Below, piece by piece: positions 49,333 through 58,060 of a stretch of DNA of 64,000 nucleotides. Under the pieces are notes generated by a model. It searched no databases. It saw only the letters and a program-made list of their open reading frames with translations, and had not been told where the DNA came from. The DNA lies in assembly GCA_004173235.1 (NCBI GenBank), contig SEAC01000002.1, positions 270,736 through 334,735 of the forward strand. The letters run 5' to 3'. Both the position numbers and the translations under genes were made by a program. This DNA is from Chitinophagaceae bacterium. Its GTDB lineage: Bacteria; Bacteroidota; Bacteroidia; Chitinophagales; Chitinophagaceae. How positions within the stretch are numbered: the stretch's first letter is position 1; each line of letters starts with the position of its first letter.

Positions 49333-51111
49333 TTAAAACCAGCGCTTTACCCGGAAGTTGCACGTGATCGAATAAGGACTTCCCGGGTTGGTTGTATTGG
49401 AGATCGTGGCGGTCACGTTGCCTGCAATGTATCCGCCGATGGGGCCGTACTCGGTGATATGCACGAATGCCGGCGAGGTGGGCGGCGCAGTGGGATTGCC
49501 GATGCCGGTGCAGTTGAACCTGGTGAGTGCGAGGTTTGCATTTGCTGCGATGCCGCTGCTGCTGAACCGAAAACGAACAAACGCGCTCGTGTTGGCGGTG
49601 CGGTTGGCAAAGACCTCATAATCGCCCAGTTGGCTCACGCCCAGATTATCCGGGGGATTGGTGTAGCTCGTTGCCACGCCATTCAATGTATAGTTCACAA
49701 ATTCGGCGAGGTTCACGGCGCAGGCACTCAGGGCGCCCGCGCTGTTGGCGCCTGCCACCAGGTTCACTGAAATGGGGCTGCTTTGCACGCCGGCTGCAAG
49801 ATCCTGTCCGGTGAGCTGCACGCTGTTGTTGCTGCCGCAAACGGGCAGCACAAAAGTGAAAGCGCCGCTGCTGTTTACCGCGATCCGCAGGTATTGATTG
49901 CCCTGCACCACAAGCAGCGAACCGTTGGTCACGCCGGCTCCGTTGCAATCCACCACCGTGCCCGAAACCTGCGCAGTAGCCGATGCCGGCAGGGCAAGAG
50001 AGCCCAGTTGAATGTCCGTTGTTCCTGTGGTGAACGGATGCGATAGAAGCGGTGTTGCGCACCCGGCGTTGCCGGCCACTTCGAGCACTAGCGCCGTATT
50101 GGGAGGCACGCCCCCCGATACATAGCCTTCGCCATTGGTATAGCCGAAGTGCACGTCGGACGGGCGATTGGCGGGATAGATCCTGATCAGCGCATTGTTG
50201 ACGCCAACGCCCGAACTGTTGGTAATGGTGGCATTGAAATGCACATACGGGTATCCTACATCGCAGTTCCAGAACGAGAAATGACTGACCGTTCCCTGGT
50301 ACGTAGTGCCCGTTTTCGTAGCGCTGCCTTCTTCGATCCAGAGACCTTTGGTTTCATCGAAATACCAAAGCGGCAGCGTTGCCGGTGCCGAGGATTGCAG
50401 TGCAACGGGAAGCGGCATGGTCAACGTGGCCTGCTTGCCATCTGCCAGTTGCAGGCGGTCGCCATTGGGCGCCATCAACTCCACAGCCGCCATTCCATAG
50501 GTGGTGAGTTGGTTTAAAGCGCCCGATGCATTTAGCGCGCGCAGGTCGCCGGGCATGAGGCTGTTCAATTCGGAGGATGTTGGATCGATCCATTGGGCGG
50601 CCACCGAAAACGTGCCGCTGAACGAAGCGCCCGTGGCGGCATTCTTTACAGAATTTGCCGGGAAAGAAATACGCAGTCCGTTGGTCAGAGTGACAACACC
50701 GCCGGTTGCCGACGGGATGGTGCCCGCGATAGTTTTCTTCAGCAACTTGATGCGAAAGAAAACGCTTTTGCCGGCTTCGGCAATAAAGGATTTGGTGCCC
50801 GTGAAATAACCGGTCATTGCAACACTTACGGTAGCTGTATTCCGGATCACCGCCACGTTGGAGAAGCTGAAGTAACCCGTGGCATCGGTTGTCGCCGTCG
50901 CGCTTCCCATGCGCACCGTTGCTCCGGAAGCAGGGAGGTTGTTTTCGTTGACTACGAAGCCAGAAGCGGATGCGCTGGTGGTGCTGGTGAGGTCGGGTGC
51001 GGGCTCGTTGGTTGCTGGGCCAGCCGGGTCTCCCGATTTCTTACAGGACGATAATCCGGTAGCGAGGCTGAACGAAAGTAGGCTCAGCAGGGCCAGGCGC
51101 GCAAGTTCCAT
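49333..51111 (-). CDS. Large lipoprotein with carboxypeptidase-regulatory-like repeats
   Basis: This 592-residue lipoprotein (lipobox LSSC) has a first domain of carboxypeptidase-D-regulatory type (SASGFVVNENNLPASGATVRMG, about 48-120). A middle region follows with FSFWNCDVGYPYVHFNATI, then a second such domain (TAQVSGTVVDCNGAGVTNG, about 385-470). Its C-terminus is beta-rich. No catalytic motif is visible. It is probably a cell-surface adhesin or scaffold. A gap of 44 bp separates it from copA. Confidence 0.8.
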   Translation of the reverse strand: MELARLALLSLLSFSLATGLSSCKKSGDPAGPATNEPAPDLTSTTSASASGFVVNENNLPASGATVRMGSATATTDATGYFSFSNVAVIRNTATVSVAMTGYFTGTKSFIAEAGKSVFFRIKLLKKTIAGTIPSATGGVVTLTNGLRISFPANSVKNAATGASFSGTFSVAAQWIDPTSSELNSLMPGDLRALNASGALNQLTTYGMAAVELMAPNGDRLQLADGKQATLTMPLPVALQSSAPATLPLWYFDETKGLWIEEGSATKTGTTYQGTVSHFSFWNCDVGYPYVHFNATITNSSGVGVNNALIRIYPANRPSDVHFGYTNGEGYVSGGVPPNTALVLEVAGNAGCATPLLSHPFTTGTTDIQLGSLALPASATAQVSGTVVDCNGAGVTNGSLLVVQGNQYLRIAVNSSGAFTFVLPVCGSNNSVQLTGQDLAAGVQSSPISVNLVAGANSAGALSACAVNLAEFVNYTLNGVATSYTNPPDNLGVSQLGDYEVFANRTANTSAFVRFRFSSSGIAANANLALTRFNCTGIGNPTAPPTSPAFVHITEYGPIGGYIAGNVTATISNTTNPGSPYSITCNFRVKRWF

Positions 51112-51155
51112 GGGGGAGCGGTTTCCTTAAAGATACTTGTTTGGACTGGAACGTG

Positions 51156-53297
51156 CTATACCACTTTCTTGAACCGCAGCCGCACCGAATTGGCCGCCAG
51201 CACCACATCGCTCAATCCCATCACCAGTGCACCAAAAGAAGGTGTGAGCAAACCGAAGGCGGCAACGGGAATGGCCACGACGTTGTAGGCAAAGGCCCAG
51301 AAAAGGTTTTGACGGATGGTGCGCTCGGTGTGCCGGCCGATGCCCAGCGCCAGCGGCAGTTTACCCAGCCCGCTGTTCATCAACACCACCTGCGCGCTTT
51401 GCACCGCCAGTTGCGACGCCTCGCTCATCGAAACGCCGATGGTGGCTTTCGCAAGTGCGGGCGCATCGTTCACGCCATCGCCCACCATCACGGTAGGCTG
51501 TGCAGCGCTCAAGGCAGCAATGATCTCCAGCTTTTCATCGGGCGTCTTTTCCGCGATCACTTCGTCGATGCCGAGTTGCTTTGCAACCGCTTCCACTTTG
51601 GATGTACGGTCGCCGCTGAGCAGCACGGTGCGGATTTCGCGGTTGCGGAAGTAGGCCACAACGCCGGCCGCTTCGGGGCGAAGTTCGTCTTCGAGGTCGA
51701 GGGTGCCCACAAGAATACCGTTGCGGGTGACATAGATATTGTGCCGGTCGTCGGAAGTGATCCCGCTTACACTTGCAAACGAGCCTGCCGTGTAGGTGTT
51801 GCCCTCTGCATCAGTGGCGGTCATGCCGCGCCCTTTTTCTTCGGCAATATTTTTCCAGCGTATTTCGCCGCTCGTTTTCCATTCGGCTGCTATGCTTTTT
51901 GCAAGCGGGTGCGCGGAATGTTTTTCAAGCGAATAAAGAAGGCGTTTGAAATCGTCTTCCGGCATCGTGCTTTCAAACGAAGCAATGCGGAAGCGGCCGG
52001 TGCTCAACGTGCCTGTTTTGTCGAACACAACCTGCCGGATGTTCTTGAACAGCTCCAGGCTTTTTGCATTGCGGAACAGCACGCCGCTGCGCGCGCCACG
52101 CCCGAGCCCTACTGCAATGGCGGCGGGTGTGGCGAGCCCCATTGCGCACGGACAGGCAATCACCAGCACGGCTATGGCCCGCATGAGGGCGGGCGTGAAG
52201 GAGCCAAGGAAGATCCAGTTGGCCAGGAACGCTAAGAGCGCGATGGCAAGCACTGCAGGCACGAATACCGCAGAAATACGGTCCGCCATCTGCTGCATCG
52301 GAGGCTTCTCGCCCTGTGCCTGCTTCACCATCTGCAGGATGCGTGCAAGAACCGTATCGTTGCCCACCGCCGTCACCATCGCTTTGGCCGAGCCCGACTC
52401 CAGCACCGAGCCGCCGATAAGCGGATCTTTTTTGCCGCGCGCCACCGGGAGGCTTTCGCCCGTGAGGATGGCCTCGTTCACCAGCACGTCGCCCCAAAGC
52501 ACCTTGCAGTCGGCAGGCACCTGCTCGCCCGTGTTGATCAGCACGAGGTCGCCCACTTTAAGTTGCGTATTCTCGATCGGGAAGATCACTTCCTGGTGCT
52601 GGTCGTCGAACGCGATCATGTGCGCCATCACTTTCTGCGAACGCATCAACGCCTTCAGTGCTTTTTGTGTGCTTTGAACCGACACGTGCTCGAGGTGCTC
52701 GCCAAAAAATACAAGTGTGATGATCGTAGCGGCGGTTTCGAAGAAAAGCATGTCGGTGCGGCCCATCGCCAGGCCAATGATGCTGTAGGTAAATGCCGAC
52801 GCTGCGCCGATGCTGATCAGCACGTTCATGTTGGGTACGCCGTTGCGGAGGCTTTTGATCGCCGATCGTCCGAAGTAGCGCATCCCGATAAAGAAAGGTG
52901 GAACGGTGAGCGCAAGCTGCAGCCACGGGTTCATCAGCCACGTAAAGAGCGTTTGATGGTGGAGCGACGGCCAGACGAACACCAGCATGTGCAGGTTGAG
53001 CAGCAGGGCGAACGGGAGACAGAAAAGGAAGCGGTGGTAGTGCGTGGAAAGCCAGGGGCGTTTTTCTTCGGTACCGGATGCGTCGCTCCGGCTAACGTGG
53101 TAACCCAGCGTCTGCACGCCTTTTGCAAGCACGTCGGGTTCTGTTTTTTCGGCGATGTCAAAGGTCACATCGCCGTTGATAACGCTGACGGCGATGTTTT
53201 GCGCACCTTCTTTTTCGAGGTACCTGTGCACGGAAAGTGCGCAGTTCGCGCAGGTCATTCCATCCACCTTCCATTGAACCTTTTCCATCTGTTGCAT
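51156..53297 (-). CDS. copA: Copper-transporting P-type ATPase CopA
   Basis: This 713-residue P1B ATPase exports Cu(I). It has one N-terminal heavy-metal domain with GMTCANC (13-19), the transmembrane CPC motif (382-384, in IACPCAMGLATP), phosphorylation site DKTGT (426-430), an HP motif (HSAHPLA) and GDGVNDAPAL. I start it at ATG 53297, 7 nt after a perfect -7 box. It protects the cell from copper or supplies copper to periplasmic enzymes, which fits an organism making the copper-rich NosZ. Confidence 0.96.
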   Translation of the reverse strand: MQQMEKVQWKVDGMTCANCALSVHRYLEKEGAQNIAVSVINGDVTFDIAEKTEPDVLAKGVQTLGYHVSRSDASGTEEKRPWLSTHYHRFLFCLPFALLLNLHMLVFVWPSLHHQTLFTWLMNPWLQLALTVPPFFIGMRYFGRSAIKSLRNGVPNMNVLISIGAASAFTYSIIGLAMGRTDMLFFETAATIITLVFFGEHLEHVSVQSTQKALKALMRSQKVMAHMIAFDDQHQEVIFPIENTQLKVGDLVLINTGEQVPADCKVLWGDVLVNEAILTGESLPVARGKKDPLIGGSVLESGSAKAMVTAVGNDTVLARILQMVKQAQGEKPPMQQMADRISAVFVPAVLAIALLAFLANWIFLGSFTPALMRAIAVLVIACPCAMGLATPAAIAVGLGRGARSGVLFRNAKSLELFKNIRQVVFDKTGTLSTGRFRIASFESTMPEDDFKRLLYSLEKHSAHPLAKSIAAEWKTSGEIRWKNIAEEKGRGMTATDAEGNTYTAGSFASVSGITSDDRHNIYVTRNGILVGTLDLEDELRPEAAGVVAYFRNREIRTVLLSGDRTSKVEAVAKQLGIDEVIAEKTPDEKLEIIAALSAAQPTVMVGDGVNDAPALAKATIGVSMSEASQLAVQSAQVVLMNSGLGKLPLALGIGRHTERTIRQNLFWAFAYNVVAIPVAAFGLLTPSFGALVMGLSDVVLAANSVRLRFKKVV

Positions 53298-53304
53298 GCT
53301 GCTG

Positions 53305-53312
53305 CAAAGGTA
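53305..53312 (-). promoter_or_regulatory. -7 promoter box, copA
   Basis: The minus strand reads TACCTTTG, 7 nt before the copA ATG. Confidence 0.6.
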
Positions 53313-53379
53313 CCGTGCGGGCAAGGCGTCAAAAAGGAGCGCTTGCCGCTATCTTTTCAACTGCGTTGCAAACGCGTGT

Positions 53380-53387
53380 TAAATTTG
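53380..53387 (+). promoter_or_regulatory. -7 promoter box, tsaE
   Basis: TAAATTTG ends 4 nt before the tsaE ATG at 53392. Confidence 0.6.
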
Positions 53388-53391
53388 CGTG

Positions 53392-53808
53392 ATGACCATA
53401 GATTACCGGCTCGACGAATTGCCGCAAATGGCCGAAAGCTTTTGGAAGGCGGCAGGTGCCGCGCGTGTGTTTGCCTTTTATGCACCGATGGCGGCGGGCA
53501 AAACGACGACCATCGCCGCGCTGTGTGCCGCAAAGGGGGTGCATGAAGCCGTTTCGAGCCCTACGTTTTCCATCATCAACGAATACACTTACCTCGAAGC
53601 GGGCCGGCAGCAGCGGCTTTTTCACATGGACCTTTACCGCCTGCGCGACAGCGAAGAAGCCGTGAATGCGGGAGTGGACGATGCGCTCAACAGCGGCGAC
53701 CTTTGCCTCGTGGAATGGCCCGGGAAGGCGCCCGAGCTGCTCGAAGACGCTCTGCGCGTGGAGATCGAGGTGCTGGACGACGGTTTGCGGAAGCTGCGCC
53801 TTGGCTAG
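53392..53808 (+). CDS. tsaE: tRNA threonylcarbamoyladenosine biosynthesis ATPase TsaE
   Basis: This 138-residue P-loop ATPase works with TsaB and TsaD in t6A formation on tRNA. Recognisable motifs are SSPTFSIINEY, FHMDLYRL and LVEWPGKAPELL. The P-loop is unusual: APMAAGKTT at 31-39 has Ala in the first Gly position of the G-x-x-x-x-G-K-T motif. I prefer ATG 53392 over the overlapping GTG at 53389. Confidence 0.93.
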   Translation: MTIDYRLDELPQMAESFWKAAGAARVFAFYAPMAAGKTTTIAALCAAKGVHEAVSSPTFSIINEYTYLEAGRQQRLFHMDLYRLRDSEEAVNAGVDDALNSGDLCLVEWPGKAPELLEDALRVEIEVLDDGLRKLRLG

Positions 53809-53882
53809 GTGGCCGCCGTTCGGGCTCCTTTTAGCACAAGTGTCGTAACTTGTACCCTGATTCAAGGAACGATCTGCCGCGT

Positions 53883-55097
53883 ATGATGCACAGCAAGCCT
53901 ATTGTCAGCCCCTCCTTCAGCTACGAAACCCTCGAAGAAACCCTCGATATCAAGCCGAAGGGCGCCCAGCTTCACGTGGGGATGCCCAAGGAGATCGCCT
54001 TCCAGGAAAACCGGATCGCGCTTACGCCGGATGCCGTTGGCGTGCTGGTGAGCAACGGCCACCAGGTGACCATCGAGCACAACGCAGGTGAAGGCGCGCA
54101 CTTCGCCGACCGCGACTACAGCGAAGCCGGAGCCCGCATCGTTTACGAAAGGGCGGAAGTATACAAGTGTCCCATCCTCGTAAAGAGCGCGCCGGTGATC
54201 GACGAAGACCTGCCGCTGCTGCAGATGAACCAGACCATCGTGTCGCCATTGCACCTGAGCCTGCTGAAGGCCGAACTGCTGCAGAAGCTGATGGAGAAAA
54301 GGATCACTGCCATTTCTTTTGAAAATCTCAAAGACGATTCCGATTCGTATCCCATCGTGCGCAGCATGAGCGAGATAGCCGGTTCGGCGGTGATGCTCAT
54401 CGCGGCGCAATACCTGGGCTCGGCCAACAAAGGCAAGGGCGTGTTGCTCGGTGGCATCTCCGGCAATGCACCTGCGAAGGTGATCATCATCGGTGCCGGC
54501 ATCGTTGGCGAATATGCAGCCCGCACGGCCATCGCGCTGGGCGCCTCCGTCAAAGTATTCGACAACAGCGTATACCGCCTCAAGCGTTTGCAGAACAATA
54601 TCGGCCATCGCCTGTGGACCTCGGTGATAGAGCCACGCATGCTCGCGAAGCAGCTAAAGACCTGCGAAGTGGCTGTGGGCGCACTTTCCAGCGAATCGGG
54701 CCGTACACCCATCGTAGTAACGGAAGAAATGGTGAGCAATATGCGCACCGGCTCCGTCATTGTGGATGTAAGCATCGACCGCGGCGGATGCTTCGAAACC
54801 TCGGAGATCACCACGCACGAATGCCCTACCTATACCAAGTATGGCGTGATCCATTATTGCGTTCCCAACATCCCTTCGGGTTTTGCGCGCACGGCATCAC
54901 AGGCCATCTCCAACGTGCTGATGCCGTTGCTGCTGGAAGCCGGCGAAGACGGTGGCTTTGAGCGGATGGTGTGGCACAATGTGCACCTGCGCAGTGGTAT
55001 CTACCTGTTCAAGGGAGCTTTAACCAATTTTTATCTGAGCGAACGCTTCCACCTCAAGTTCACTGACTTAAACTTGCTCATCGCGTCGCAGCGATAA
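53883..55097 (+). CDS. ald: Alanine dehydrogenase
   Basis: This 404-residue NAD-dependent enzyme interconverts alanine with pyruvate and ammonia. Evidence: VGMPKEIAFQENRIALTPDA near the N-terminus, HLSLLKAELLQKL, and the Rossmann turn IIIGAGIVGEYAARTA (about 205-220). VDVSIDRGGCFETSE and VPNIPSGFARTASQAIS follow, all typical of Ald. The start is probably ATG 53883. A TTG at 53850 extends the frame by 11 residues. Confidence 0.94.
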   Translation: MMHSKPIVSPSFSYETLEETLDIKPKGAQLHVGMPKEIAFQENRIALTPDAVGVLVSNGHQVTIEHNAGEGAHFADRDYSEAGARIVYERAEVYKCPILVKSAPVIDEDLPLLQMNQTIVSPLHLSLLKAELLQKLMEKRITAISFENLKDDSDSYPIVRSMSEIAGSAVMLIAAQYLGSANKGKGVLLGGISGNAPAKVIIIGAGIVGEYAARTAIALGASVKVFDNSVYRLKRLQNNIGHRLWTSVIEPRMLAKQLKTCEVAVGALSSESGRTPIVVTEEMVSNMRTGSVIVDVSIDRGGCFETSEITTHECPTYTKYGVIHYCVPNIPSGFARTASQAISNVLMPLLLEAGEDGGFERMVWHNVHLRSGIYLFKGALTNFYLSERFHLKFTDLNLLIASQR

Positions 55098-55100
55098 ATA

Positions 55101-55184
55101 ACCAGTTTTCAGTTTTTGAGTTTTCCGTTTCGGGTTTTTCGAACGCGGGACTAAAAACAACTGGAAACTAAAAACTATAAACTC
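55101..55184. repeat. CAGTTT-type palindromic intergenic repeat
   Basis: CCAGTTTTCAGTTTTTGAG and AACTGGAAACTAAAAAC are imperfectly complementary arms, related in composition to 46671-46748 and 61461-61544. Confidence 0.5.
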
Positions 55185-55189
55185 CGACT

Positions 55190-55960
55190 ATGTCTCTCTT
55201 CAAATCAAGCAACCCCGCCCTCGGCGAAAAGGCTTTCGATGGTTCGCGTTTTTCTACTGAGCTCGAAGGATTGAACTACGAGCGGATGACCGTGCAGGGC
55301 GCGGCCGGCAAGTTCGGCGCGATGTTGCTCACGCTGCTCATTGCAGCCGGCTGGTCGTGGATCCGTATTCCGCAAAGCTCGAGCCTTGGCCTGTGGATGG
55401 GCGGATCGGCCATTGGCGGTATGATCGTCGCGTTCATCATCATCTTCCGTCCGGCGCTGGCGCCCAAGCTGGCACTAGGGTATGCACTCCTGGAGGGTAT
55501 CTTCCTCGGCGCACTTTCAGCGATCGTGAACGCCCGTTTCGAAGCCAAATATCCCGGCATCGCAGGCCAGGCCGTTCTGCTTACGATGGGAGTGGCCGTT
55601 GCGATGTTCGCACTGTACTATTTCCGCATCCTGAAAGCAACGCCGATGTTCACCAAGATCATCATCCTTTCCACGGTCGGCATCTGCTTCTTCTACATCG
55701 CCAATATGATTCTCAGCTTCTTCGGTGCGGGGTTTCCCTTCCTGCACGACAGCTCGCCGCTCAGCATCGGCATTTCCCTGCTGATCGTGGGCGTGGCTGC
55801 GCTCAACTTCATTCTCGACTTCGATTTCATTGAAAAAGGTGCCGCCGCCGGCGCTCCGAAGTACATGGAGTGGTACGGCGCCTTCAGCCTGATGCTTACC
55901 ATCGTGTGGCTCTACCTCGAAATCCTGAAATTGCTGATGAAGATCGCCAACCGCAAATAA
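55190..55960 (+). CDS. Bax inhibitor-1/YccA-like membrane protein
   Basis: This 256-residue protein has about seven membrane helices. The cytosolic start (AFDGSRFSTELEGLNYERMT) precedes helices, and EGIFLGALSAIVNARFEAKYPGIA sits in the middle, as in the Bacteroidota BI-1/YccA group. Members are thought to form pH-sensitive calcium leak channels. Function here is not established. A GC-rich terminator follows directly. Confidence 0.88.
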   Translation: MSLFKSSNPALGEKAFDGSRFSTELEGLNYERMTVQGAAGKFGAMLLTLLIAAGWSWIRIPQSSSLGLWMGGSAIGGMIVAFIIIFRPALAPKLALGYALLEGIFLGALSAIVNARFEAKYPGIAGQAVLLTMGVAVAMFALYYFRILKATPMFTKIIILSTVGICFFYIANMILSFFGAGFPFLHDSSPLSIGISLLIVGVAALNFILDFDFIEKGAAAGAPKYMEWYGAFSLMLTIVWLYLEILKLLMKIANRK

Positions 55961-55983
55961 GCGACTCATACTGAATTGGTTAG

Positions 55984-56005
55984 GCCCCTCCCCGGAGGGG
56001 CTTTT
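55984..56005 (+). terminator. GC-rich terminator
   Basis: GCCCCTCC and GGAGGGGC form a perfect stem just after the BI-1 gene, followed by TTTT. Confidence 0.75.
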
Positions 56006-56036
56006 CCGTGCCTGCCTCGTTAATAATATGTTAACG

Positions 56037-56080
56037 AACTAATCAACTGTTTGATTTAATTAAACGATTGATTAGTTTTG
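56037..56080 (+). promoter_or_regulatory. TetR operator and promoter
   Basis: TTTG at 56050-56053 and TAGTTTTG at 56073-56080 are 19 bp apart, a consensus promoter. AACTAATCAA (56037-56046) and TTGATTAGTT (56068-56077) are perfect 10-bp inverted arms with an inner GTTT/AAAC pair, covering both promoter elements, as expected of an autorepressing TetR. Confidence 0.8.
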
Positions 56081-56098
56081 TTCACCGAAATCCGAACC

Positions 56099-56722
56099 AT
56101 GGGCTTTAACGAAAAACAATTACAGATCATCCGCACTGCCGAAGCGCTTTTTGCGCAGAAGGGATATGAAGGCGCGTCGGTACGGGACATTGCCGAGGCA
56201 GCTGGTGTGAACAGCGCGATGATCTCTTATTATTTTGGCTCCAAGGAGGGACTGATCAAGGCACTCTTTGAAGAACGCACTACCGACATGGCCCTCAAAG
56301 TGGACGCCCTACTGCGCAACGATGCGCTTTCGCCCTGGGAAAAGATTGAGTCCCTCATTGATGATTACGTAGACCGCATTGCCGCGAAGGTGCAGTTTCA
56401 CAAAATCATGATGTACGAGCAGATGCTGGAGAAGAATTCATTTCTCACGCAGTTGCTCAACGAACTTCGCATGCGCAACATCGAGAAGGTGCGCGCACTG
56501 CTGAAGCAGGGCCAGGACGCCGGCATTTTCAACGAACACATCGACGTGAGCTTTCTCATGTTTACCATTTTCGGCACCGTCACCAATGCCTATTTCAACC
56601 GCGACTTCTACCGCCTGACGAAGGGGCTCAACGACATGGACGAAGTGACCTTTCAACTCGAATTCCGCACCCGCATACGCAACCATATTCAGAAAATCTT
56701 TAAAGCTCTCCTCGAAAAATGA
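56099..56722 (+). CDS. TetR/AcrR-family transcriptional regulator
   Basis: This 207-residue repressor has the TetR helix-turn-helix: MGFNEKQLQIIRTAEALFAQKGYEGASVRDIAEAAGVNSAMISYYFGSKEGL, here cited by its parts EGASVRDIAEAAGVNSAMI and YYFGSKEGLIKALF. The C-terminal ligand domain is all helical. The start is ATG 56099, about 18 nt after the -7 box. It is first in the operon and its stop overlaps the TolC gene by four bases, so it probably senses a toxic compound and derepresses the pump. Confidence 0.9.
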   Translation: MGFNEKQLQIIRTAEALFAQKGYEGASVRDIAEAAGVNSAMISYYFGSKEGLIKALFEERTTDMALKVDALLRNDALSPWEKIESLIDDYVDRIAAKVQFHKIMMYEQMLEKNSFLTQLLNELRMRNIEKVRALLKQGQDAGIFNEHIDVSFLMFTIFGTVTNAYFNRDFYRLTKGLNDMDEVTFQLEFRTRIRNHIQKIFKALLEK

Positions 56723-58041
56723 CCCAACGACGTGACAGAAGAATCGGGTCGACGCTGCTGGCGCTTCTCCTGGCTGCCGGCGCTTCGGCGCAGCAAAAGC
56801 CACTGGCGCTGAAAGAAGCCATCGACCTAAGTGTAAAGAACAGCAAGGCTCTGAAGGGACGCGAGGCCCGCATTGCGGAAGCAAAGGCTGCTGTGGCCGA
56901 AGCCCGCGACCGCAGGCTTCCCGATGCATCCGTTAGCGGATCGTACCTGCGCCTCAACAAGCCGAACGTAAGCCTCAAGACTGCACAAAATGGTAATGGC
57001 GGCTCCGGGGGCAGTCCCACCGTAAACAGCGCCGCGTATGCGATGGCCAACGTATCGCTGCCCATTTATGCAGGTGGCCGCATCCGCTATGGTATGGAAT
57101 CGGCGCAATACCTCGAGAAGGCGGCGCAGCTGGATGCCGGGGCGGACCGCGACGAAGTGATCGCCAATACCATCGACGCGTACAACAATCTTTTCAAGGC
57201 ACGTGCTGCCATGAACATCGTGGACTCCAACCTGGCGGCGGCGCGGGAGCGAGTGCGCGAGCTCGCCAACCAGGAGCGCCAGGGCATCATCGCCCGCAAC
57301 GACCTGCTCAAAGCGCAGCTGGCGCAATCGAACATCGAGCTGGCATTGATGGATGCGCAGAACAACTGGCAGCTTGCCAACATCAACATGAACATTATGC
57401 TCGGCCTGCCCGACAGCACCGAGCTGCTTCCCGATTCGGCGTCGCTCCGCATCCCCGTGCAGGTGAAGCCACTCACCGACTACGTGACCGACGGATTGCG
57501 CAGCCGCAGCGAGATCGAGGCGCTTTCACTCCGCCGCCAGGCTGCAGGCGTGGGCGTAAAGGCCACACGCGCGGAGCGCCTTCCGAGCCTCGCGCTCACG
57601 GCGGGTTATGTGGCGCTCACCGTTCCGAATTTTCTTACCGTCACCAATGCGGTCAACCTCGGCATCGGTGTGAAGTATGATATCGGCTCGCTGTGGAAGA
57701 ACAAGGCGAAGGTGCAGGCAGCACAGGCGCGCGAAGCCGAGGCAGCAGCCGGCATAGAGCAACTCAATGATGCGGTGCGACTGCAGGTGCACCAGCGTTA
57801 CCTCGCTTACCTCACGGCGCAGAAGAAGATCGAAGTGAATGCAACCGCCGTGGCCCAGGCGCAGGAGAACGATCGCGTGATCCGCAACAAGTTCGCCAAC
57901 GGCGTGGCCACCACAACCGAGCTGCTCGATGCCGACGCGGCACTGCTCAACGCCCGCCTCAACTATTCATTTGCACAAAACGATGCGGTGGTGGCTTATT
58001 ACAAGCTGCTGCAGGCGTCCGGTAATCTCAACAACCAATAA
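56719..58041 (+). CDS. TolC-family outer-membrane efflux protein
   Basis: This 440-residue outer-membrane component has a signal peptide (ends GASAQQ) and repeated helical hairpins with ALKGREARIAEAKAAVAEARD and VRELANQERQGIIARNDLLKAQ, plus beta segments forming the pore. It is coupled to the TetR gene by four bases and leads into the membrane-fusion gene after 19 bp. With EmrA/EmrB-like partners it completes a tripartite pump. Confidence 0.92.
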   Translation: MTQRRDRRIGSTLLALLLAAGASAQQKPLALKEAIDLSVKNSKALKGREARIAEAKAAVAEARDRRLPDASVSGSYLRLNKPNVSLKTAQNGNGGSGGSPTVNSAAYAMANVSLPIYAGGRIRYGMESAQYLEKAAQLDAGADRDEVIANTIDAYNNLFKARAAMNIVDSNLAAARERVRELANQERQGIIARNDLLKAQLAQSNIELALMDAQNNWQLANINMNIMLGLPDSTELLPDSASLRIPVQVKPLTDYVTDGLRSRSEIEALSLRRQAAGVGVKATRAERLPSLALTAGYVALTVPNFLTVTNAVNLGIGVKYDIGSLWKNKAKVQAAQAREAEAAAGIEQLNDAVRLQVHQRYLAYLTAQKKIEVNATAVAQAQENDRVIRNKFANGVATTTELLDADAALLNARLNYSFAQNDAVVAYYKLLQASGNLNNQ

Positions 58042-58060
58042 CCTTTCATAGCAAGATATC

